Source: Ulva prolifera (taxonomy: Eukaryota; Chlorophyta; Ulvophyceae; Ulvales; Ulvaceae). Taken from it: a stretch of DNA of 64,000 nt. Location: positions 10,277,836 through 10,341,835 of the forward strand of contig CM041198.1 in NCBI GenBank assembly GCA_023078555.1, written 5' to 3'. Below the pieces are notes generated by a model that ran no database searches, had not been told where the DNA came from, and worked only from the letters and a program-made list of their open reading frames with translations. Made by a program: the position numbers and the translations under genes. This document shows positions 56,601 to 64,000 of this stretch, piece after piece. How positions within the stretch are numbered: the stretch's first letter is position 1; each line of letters starts with the position of its first letter.

Positions 56601-59416
56601 ATTTGTCCAATGCGATCGAAAATCTCAGTAGAGCTAATAGAAGTAGAGTGCTCGCAGTGAAATCGAAAGGTGTGAGTAACAAGCCCGCTCCAGCTAAAGG
56701 TGATAAGCTTATGACAAAGGAAGAGATCACGGCACAGGAAAAGCGTGGCGAAAGTGAGCGGTGCAATAGACTCTGGGAAAACACTAATTTCCGACTTGTG
56801 GTCCCGTATATGGTCTTCTACGGGAGATCATTGAATCTTGAACGATTCAAACTGCTTGTAGAGCAGATGCGCCCGTGGGGTTTGCTAGTGTATTTCTATC
56901 AGAATGGTCAGCATCTACGCAGACTAGACGCTAGGGGAGCAAACGATGTGTGGGTAGGTCCGGGTCAAGGCCCACACATGAACAGGGTTTACCAATCCGT
57001 ACCGGGGGGCGGCAAAGTGATTGAAGTGCGGCAGATGGTGTATAGCGCTGCGATGTTGCGTGAGTACATCAAGAAATTCGATAGCGTGGAGATAGGGCTC
57101 ATGCCGTCAGCGACTAGGAGTGTTGTTGAGAAACTAAAATTCCATCCCAAGATGGCGGAAAAGGTGTACGCGCCCCCTTTGTCAGATGTCGATGCAGTTG
57201 CTGCTCGCAAGCAGTACATACAAGTGCACGGCGCTGCTGAGTATAATTTTGACGGGATGGCCATAGGCAAGAATCTTGTTGACCTGCATGATTCGGAGTA
57301 CATCGACGATAGCCTGGCCGCAGAGTTTGAGCATGTAGTTCCGGAGCTGGGGGATGACCTCGGTTCAGGGGAGCTACAGCGGAAGACTAGACAGACAACA
57401 CCAGAGGTAGTGGAGAACGTCCATGCGGTAGTGCGTAGTCAAGAGCTACGCCAAGGTGCTGCTGATTTGCACCTCCAGCAAGGTGAGAACATCGAGTGCG
57501 TCAACAATCACTCCAACGTCGACCGCTTTCGGGAGCTTGAGCACTCCAACATCGACATGTCGCCATCGGCCGCACACAATAGCCAGAGGGCGAAGAGCTT
57601 CACATCTCCGGGGAGATCTCTCGCCGGCGACTCTGGCAGAGTAGATGAGGTGAGTGTCCGCGACATGGAGATACAACATCAACCCAGCTCTGCCGCGGCG
57701 GGATCAGCTGGCCCGCTGCGAGGGGCCATGGGAGATATTGGGGGACCCGTCCCCAGGGCTTCAGGCGAACGGGCTACGGCTCGCAGCTTGGAGCATGGAA
57801 TGGACTACATGCACGAGCATCTGGGTGGATTTATCTCCAGGAGAGAGGTAAGTCCGGCCCCAAACTCACCTGTCGCTGGGGAGTCTATGCATCCTGCTAA
57901 AGAAGTTAGTTTTGATTTGCATCCTGCTAAAGAAGTTAGTTTTGATTTGCATGACACTGCTGCTGATGCCCAAGGGCAGGAAGCGCAGTCGGCCCCAGTT
58001 AGACACAAATGGAACCCGCTTGTACGCAAGCGCTTGATTCCACATGCAGATGTTGCTGTCGTAGAAGCTAGTGTTGATATAGAGCATAGCACAGTGAGTG
58101 AGCAGACGGTAGCACCAAAGGTTGCCGACAGATCAGGCATGTTGGCTACGGCTGACAGTGCAGTGACTGGTGCAGAGGTGACCAAGCATGGGGAGCTTGA
58201 TGGCGGTAAGTCAGCCCAGCGACGTTCATCCCGTCGGGTTGCAGCCATTAAGAAGAGGAAGCCTTTTGATCCTGATAGCCCGCCTTGGAAACAGGCCTTA
58301 GCTGGAGAAGATGCCGAGAAGTGGCATGGTGCTATGAAGGAGGAGGTGACTTCGTTGAGCGAGCACGGAACTTATGAGCTCGTTGAGCTGCCAGTAGGGG
58401 CCAAGGCCATTTCTGGTAAGTGGGTCTATAAGATAAAGAGGGGACCCACAGGGGAGATCCAGCGTTACAAGGCGCGGTGTGTAGCTAGGGGTTTTACCCA
58501 AGAAGAGGGAATTGATTTCTTTGAAACGTGGGCTCCAGTAGGGAGCTATGCTACTTTGCGTGCATTGCTTTCGATCGCTGCAGTAGAGGACTTAGAAATG
58601 AAGCATGTCGATATCCAGTGTGCCTTTCTGAATGGGGTAATGAATGAGACTGTCTACGTTGAACAGCCTCCTATCCTGAATGACGGTACAAATCGTGTGT
58701 GGAAATTGCTTAAGACTTTGTATGGGTTGAAGCAGGCTGCACGTGAATGGCACAAGGCCCTTGCACGTTTGCTAGGTGAAATGGGTTTTGTGAGATCACA
58801 TTCAGACCCAGCACTGTATGTTAGAAAAACTGGTAGTTGTTTCATATTTTTGTGGGTCGATGATCTTTTTATCTTTGGACGGTCTACGGGCCTGAAGGAG
58901 TTGATCGATCAGATTCTCAAAGCATTTGAAGGTAGAGACCTTGGTGACTTGTCGTGGGCACTAGGTGCCTCAATCACCAGGGATAGGAAGCAGAAGATCA
59001 TCTCTCTATCTCAGCAGCAGAAAGTTGTGAACCTGCTAGAGAAATTCAGCATGGCAGCTTGCAGACCTAGTCCAACTCCGCTGGTGCCAAGGCAACAGTT
59101 GAGGAGTGCTACGGATCATCCCGAACTTGAGGTAGCAGACCAGGCTGAGCACGCTAGATTCATGAGTGCTGTAGGAGGCATCCAATATATTGCTGTAGTT
59201 ACGCGGCCTGATATTTCTTATGCCTGCAATGTTTTGGCCAAACATATGGGGTGTAGTTTAAAGGAGCATTGGCCAGCGGTGCAACATATACTGAGATACC
59301 TGCAGTCCACGAAGGAACTAGGTCTAGTGTTTGAGGGCTCATCAAAGAGCTGTTTGCTGGAAGGCTATTCAGATGCTGATTTCGCGAATGACAAAGGCCT
59401 GAAATGTGTGAGTGGC
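53656..59416 (+). pseudogene. Copia-1 gag-pol polyprotein (GAG-PR-IN-RT-RH), nearly intact
   Basis: GAG begins MSSSEEEAALEAEATAEAER, with an Ala-rich coiled-coil and a gag domain (WDFSKGERFSTFEFRVELWL). Its zinc knuckle CYVCKKTCHL-stop-KDC follows the solo LTR. Protease is FLIDSGSQAHVI (about 55300). Integrase has CHGC, then LHVGVMG where the first catalytic Asp is Gly (codon 56099-56101), then GDRGGEF and NGIVERT. RT runs from AISGKWVYKIKRG, VDIQCAFLNG and LYGLKQAAREW to a catalytic LWVDD (58850-58864) in place of the usual YVDD. RNase H stops at YSDADFANDKGLKCVSG. The defects are stops at 53911 and 55094, the LTR insertion, the Asp-to-Gly change and the missing 3' end. Removing the LTR plus one 5-bp repeat restores a single frame. 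A 33-bp tandem duplication lies at 57890-57950. Confidence 0.92.
54693..55039 (-). repeat. Solo LTR of copia-2 family inserted in copia-1 gag
   Basis: A 347-bp reverse-orientation LTR (TGTCAGAAATGC to GCATTGTGACA on the + strand). The flanks GTTAC (54688-54692) and GTCGC (55040-55044) are an imperfect 5-bp duplication. Excising LTR plus one repeat restores the gag-pol frame, supporting the boundaries. Confidence 0.9.
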
Positions 59417-59763
59417 TGTCAGAAATGCTCTATTGTCAGGTCAGACGCGCAGTCTTTCGTACAGGTCAGGTCAGGGCAGCCAGCGTTCCATACCTGCTGC
59501 GCACAGAGGTAGAACCGAGGAACGCTATAAGGAGAGTGCTAGCACCGGGAAACAGTAAGGAGAAATGGTTACAGATCTCAGTGTGTACATGCTTATATGC
59601 ACACTGAACACACAAGGTTACGGCGGGAAACCCTCGCGGGATCTCTCTCACTACATCGAGACAATCTCGGCTGGCGGCTTACCCCTACACTGGATCCGCG
59701 GATCGTCCGTGCATGGGTGCACCTGTCACCACACTGCTGCCCGCAGGCTCATGCATTGTGACA
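59417..59763 (-). repeat. 3' LTR of copia-2
   Basis: A 347-bp LTR reading TGTCACAATGCATGAGCC ... GCATTTCTGACA on the minus strand. It lies directly after the polypurine tract ATGGGGGAG (59764-59772, minus strand). It provides the reference for the solo LTRs of this family in the window. Confidence 0.93.
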
Positions 59764-59780
59764 CTCCCCCATAAACCCTG

Positions 59781-62700
59781 CTACGTCTCCACTAGCTGGA
59801 GTTTATTACGAACCTCTAGCAACGCAGGTCCGGGCAGCACTTTAGTAAACACATCCGCTAACTGATCAACAGTGCCTACCCATGCTACCTTAAGTTCATC
59901 CATCTGGACATATTCCCGCACTCGCAAGTGCCGCACACGAATGTGCTTGGATCTGTCAGTGGACACAGCATTCACAGCCAAGATGTTGGCACTCTTATTG
60001 TCACCCCACAAAGTCGGCTTATGCGGAAAGAGTTTTAAATCGAGAAGCAACTGCTTCACCCACATCAACTCGTTGGCTGTTGCACTCATTGCAATGAGTT
60101 CAGCCTCTGTTGTGTCCCCAGCCACTATACTCTGCTTCTTCGAGCGCCAGAGAAAACAGTTCCCATACACCCGAATAACCATACCAGATACGCTTTTCAG
60201 ATCAGCAGAGTTCGCAAAATCTGCATCTGAAAAAGCCTCTAGTAAACACCCGTGTCCCTCAGAGCCTATGAATTTTATCCTTAGATTCTTTGTGGACTGC
60301 AGGTATCTCAGAACATGTTGCACGGCAGACCAATGTTCCTTCAGACTACTAGACATGTGCCGGGCCAGGGCATGTGCCACATAGCTTAGGTCAGGTCGTG
60401 TCACTCCTGCAATATACTGGATACTTCCTACAGCACTCATGAACCTGGAATGCTCAGCAGCACTGGCTTTTTCCAGGTCAGGATGCTCTTTCGCACTCCT
60501 TAGTTGTTGCCGCGGCACTAAGGGAGTGGGAGACTTGCGACAGTCAGACATACTGTACTTTTCAAGCAAGTTGTGAATTTTATTTCGTTGTGTCATGATG
60601 ATTGTTTTGGCCTTGCGATCACGCATGATCTCTGTGCCAAGTGCCCATGCAAGTTCACCCAGGTCTCTGCCTTCGAATTTCGTGAGAATGACGTTGACAA
60701 GTTCTTGCAGTCCCGCAGAGCTGCTAAAAATGAACAAGTCATCGACCCACAAGAAAATAAAACAGCGACCGGATGTTCTGACATACAGTCCGGGATCACT
60801 TTGTGCGCACACAAATCCCATCTCAGCTAAAACCTTTATTAAAGCTTTATGCCACTCTGAGCAGCTTGCTTCAGGCCATACAAGGTTTTATGCAATCTCC
60901 ACACATGTGCTGTCCCGTCAGTGAAGAACGGGGGCTGTTCAACGAACACTTCTTCTTCTAACTCACCATTCAGAAAAGCGCACTGAATGTCTATGTGCCT
61001 AATCTCTAAATCTTCCTGAGCAGCAACCGACAGCAACACACGCAGTGTCGCATAACTACCAACAGGAGACCAAGTCTCAAAGAAGTCAATCCCTTCTACC
61101 TGAGAAAAACCACGCGCTACATAACGTGCCTTATAGCGCTGAATCTCCCCCGCAGGCCCACGCTTAATCTTAAGCACCCATTTGCCCGAGATAGCCCAGT
61201 TGCCCGCAGGCAGATAGCACAACCCGAAGGTTCCGTGCTCACCTAGTGCATCTACCTCCTCCTGCATGACACTTAGCCATGCATCCCTGTCAGCACTCGC
61301 GAGTGCTTCCTTCAAAGAAGGCATATCAGGGTCAGAGGGTTTCTGCTTCCTGGCGGCAGCTGCTCTGCGCGACCCACGACGCTGAGCATTCTGCTGCTCA
61401 CCAGACTCCACATGCTGAGGCTTCAGGCCTGCACAGGACACTCCACAGTCAGCCGCGGCTGATGTGTCCTGATCGTAAGTTGAAACATCAATAGCAGCTA
61501 CAACTGTCTCACTGCTAGCAAAGTCAGAGCCCGCAGGCTCATGCATATGCACAGCTGCTACATCCGCAGCCAATGGAACAAGGCGTCTGCGTACAAGAGG
61601 ATTGATTTTTATGCGAGGCAAGGCGGCTGGAATGGCCCTCACCTCGTCAGGCAAATCAACCCCAACTGCGGCTGAGGGGTCCGGATCCTCTCCCCCTAAT
61701 TCGGACCCGGTCTCCACCTCATCTGGCTCATCCTCCCAGAAGGGCCTCGGCGCCTCAGCTCCTCGCAAGGGCTGAGCAACTGCCCCCGCGCCAGATGCTG
61801 AGGCCGCTGCCGAATTACTCCCGGAACGGACCCGCTGAGCCTCCAGATTCTGATGAGCCGCAGCCCTTTCATCATCTGAGACGGTGTAATCCATGCGCTG
61901 TTCGTCATCGTCGTCATAGATGCCAGGACTGTCGTCATCCTCATCCATGTCGTCATCAGACGCACTGACAGACACTTGAACAGGGAACGCAACTTCTACA
62001 CCAGGGTCGTGCAACACAGCATTGCGCGTGACAACATACTGCGCAGTGCGGGAGGGCGTGGCGACAGGGTGATGCACTTCGCCGCGCACACGAGGGGGGA
62101 CAGGGACGTCAGGGTGAGCAGCAGCTCTGGATGTCGCACGCGTGCGATGCAAAGCTGCTCTGGCTATTTCCGGTGTTGCCCTAGCAGGGTCACGTCGGAT
62201 AATCTCCGCAGAGGAGCCAGCTCCAAATCGTGGAGAGTACACAGCAGGACTGGGCTCAGGGTTGTCCTGCCGCAATGTCATTTCCATGACAGGAACCCTA
62301 CCATGACCGGGGGGGTGTGAAGCTGGTCACGCAGACGGCGCAACACTCCCCCATCATACATGTGCTCTGCCGCGAAAGGAGGGACATCAGCATCAGTCAC
62401 ACGCTCACCCTCATCGTCCCCCTCGAGGGCAACCGTATAGGAGTTCGCAAACTCTTTAGGCTCCCGCTTGTCCACAACGGCGGACGCATCGTACTTGCGT
62501 ACGTGCCGGATCATCTGATCCGCAGTGCACATGACCTGACGCACAACAAAAACCCTACCCCCAGGAACATCCTGGGCGTACACACGCTGCATGCTGGGGC
62601 CCAAACCAGCCCCGACCCAGTATGCAGGCACACCCCGGGGGGACAACTTCCGCAGCTTGTCATCCCTAGGGTATGCATACACTTCAACCCCCCACGGACG

Positions 62701-63990
62701 CTGCTGCCGCAGCAGATCTTGGAACATTTCAACGGAGGTGTCTCTGAAGAAGGCCATATAAGGAATGATATCCTTATCACAAGACCGCACTAGAAACTCG
62801 TCTAATTCTGTCGTCGCAAGCAACTTGTACTTGCGTTTCTCCTCATCCCTCAACTTATTGCGCTCGGCCTTTTTCATGCGCTTTCCCTTCCCCAGGCTTT
62901 TCTCAGCTTCGTCAACATCCGCAGACGCGTTGACAGCATGCTGACCTTCCAGGCCCTTGAGGATGCTCGCCAGTTTGTCATGGTACAATGCCGAGGACGG
63001 CGTGAGATTGTGACCATGGACAACACAGGCGAGGCATTCGATCCACAGGAACAGAGGCAGGCCGCTCGCGAGCAGCACAGCACGGAGTGACTCAAAGGCC
63101 ACTCCGATCCTCCTCTCGATCATGCCGTTACAGCGATGAGCGGCTGTGGGGGTCAAGCGGTGAGTGATGCCACGACGCTGGAGGTAGAGTTTTAAGGCCG
63201 CGACCATAAATTCTCCCCCTTTGTCGGTGTGTAGGATGCGCACACCCGGTTCACCTGGCTTCACCACATTCACCCGAATGCGTTCAATAATATAAGAGAT
63301 CATGGCCGCAGCCTCACTCTTTTTGCGCAGACCGACCACGAAAGTATATCGGGTAAAGGCACACATCACAAACAAAACATATTTCACACCACCAATTCCT
63401 ACTGGAGAGACAGGACCAGCTAAATCGGCATGCAGTTGCTCACCAGGCCACTTGGCCTGACCCATGAGCTCACGATCATTGGCAGAAAAGTTACCCGCAG
63501 GCACTTTGCCAATTCTGCAGCCGTGACACCGATTTCCTAGTGGCTCGGAATCGACATCCAAATTCAAATGACCATAGAATTCACTGTTGGATTGCATGCG
63601 CTTGAGAACCCAATTAGACTGGTGAAAGGACAAGTGTGCTAGAAAAGCAGGTTCCAGCAAGTATGCATCATGCGGGACCTCAGCTCCCCCAGCATTGGGT
63701 CGCTGCAGGTCAATGGCCGCGACCGCCACATGATGCCACTGCTGTTGATCCTCAATCACTGAGGTCGGACTGCTCTGGTTAGACCAGACTACCCCCCTAT
63801 TGACAGGCGCACCGACGAGAATGGGTTTGGTCTCTACTGCCATTTTGAACGCAAAGACAGGGTGACCATCTACATCAAGTTCCTGGTATTTGACGTCATC
63901 CTCTACGTCGGTAGCCATATCACCCAGACCAGGAACATACAACACATTTCTACGCGTATCTAGGAACATCTGCTCATGTCTAAGACCCAT
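59781..63990 (-). pseudogene. Copia-2 pol (IN-RT-RH), two frameshifts
   Basis: In transcript order: pre-integrase with HGCRIGKV, then integrase with LHADLAGPV, HTDKGGEF and NGMIERRIG (all three acidic residues present), an acidic linker, RT with AISGKWVLKIKRG, HIDIQCAFLNG, LYGLKQAA and LWVDDLFIF, and RNase H with FSDADFAN and SIVAGDTTEAELIAMS, ending NKLQLVET-stop at 59781. The frame breaks near 62280-62320, at a seven-base G run, and near 60860, in LYGLKQAAQ/EWHKAL. Both are single small indels, so the copy is young or the breaks are sequencing errors. LWVDD replaces YVDD here as in copia-1. Confidence 0.92.
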
Positions 63991-64000
63991 TGTGCTGAGC

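Larger units (their letters stand above)
53397..59416 (+). mobile_element. Copia-1 retrotransposon, 3' end lost to the copia-2 insertion
   Basis: Internal region of a Ty1/copia element: leader, gag, protease, integrase, reverse transcriptase and the start of RNase H in one frame. It carries a solo LTR insertion in gag (54693-55039) and is cut in RNase H at 59416 by copia-2. Its own 3' LTR is not in the window. Confidence 0.93.
59417..64000 (-). mobile_element. Copia-2 retrotransposon inserted in copia-1, 5' part outside the window
   Basis: The minus-strand element enters at the right edge with protease/pre-integrase sequence and ends with its 3' LTR at 59417. The left junction is inside copia-1 RNase H (flank GTGGC at 59412-59416). 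The matching flank and the 5' LTR must lie beyond 64000. Confidence 0.93.

Noticed and set aside
59417-59763. A MITE with 12-bp TIRs (TGTCA...TGACA)
   Set aside because: The polypurine tract and adjoining pol stop show it is the 3' LTR of copia-2; the inverted ends are the usual short LTR termini.

Overview
The window is eukaryotic nuclear DNA. Genes are split by short GT-AG introns (about 70-550 bp, one near 2 kb) and separated by many transposable elements. Several genes point to the green lineage. These are a thylakoid-lumen TL29/APX4 homologue with a twin-arginine lumenal targeting region, a PP6 catalytic subunit closest to the plant FyPP type, and methionine-salvage MtnB and MtnC domains that appear fused as in plants. 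A kinesin adds little on taxonomy. A green alga with a repeat-rich genome is the best guess; the genus cannot be fixed from the sequence.

Layout. Positions 1-15000 are gene-dense: an unidentified gene (+), PP6 phosphatase (-), a LINE 3' fragment (+), TL29 (-), RNA polymerase II subunit RPB3 (+, divergent from TL29), an otubain deubiquitinase (-), an unidentified gene (-), and the MtnB/MtnC methionine-salvage gene (+). Positions 15000-27200 are mostly repeats: a 560-bp ACGC microsatellite, a deep nest of retroelements and a TIR element at 18930-22059, and a GC-rich retroelement ORF fragment. A Maf-type nucleotide pyrophosphatase gene (+) covers 27236-30553. Positions 30770-45400 hold nested TIR elements, solo LTRs, a decayed Copia copy, and a possible new TIR-bounded unit. 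Positions 46000-51552 hold an unidentified gene (+) converging on a kinesin gene (-). From 53300 to the end there is a nearly intact Copia element on the + strand, cut by a second Copia element on the - strand that runs off the window.

The genes serve unrelated housekeeping roles (phosphatase signalling, transcription, ubiquitin removal, methionine salvage, nucleotide-pool cleaning, microtubule transport, plastid lumen) and do not form a pathway cluster. The most novel material is in the mobile DNA. One item is a miniature LTR retrotransposon (TRIM) whose LTR carries tRNA-like Pol III A and B boxes. The other is a short TA-flanked TIR family whose copies encode a conserved small protein that I cannot match to a transposase.
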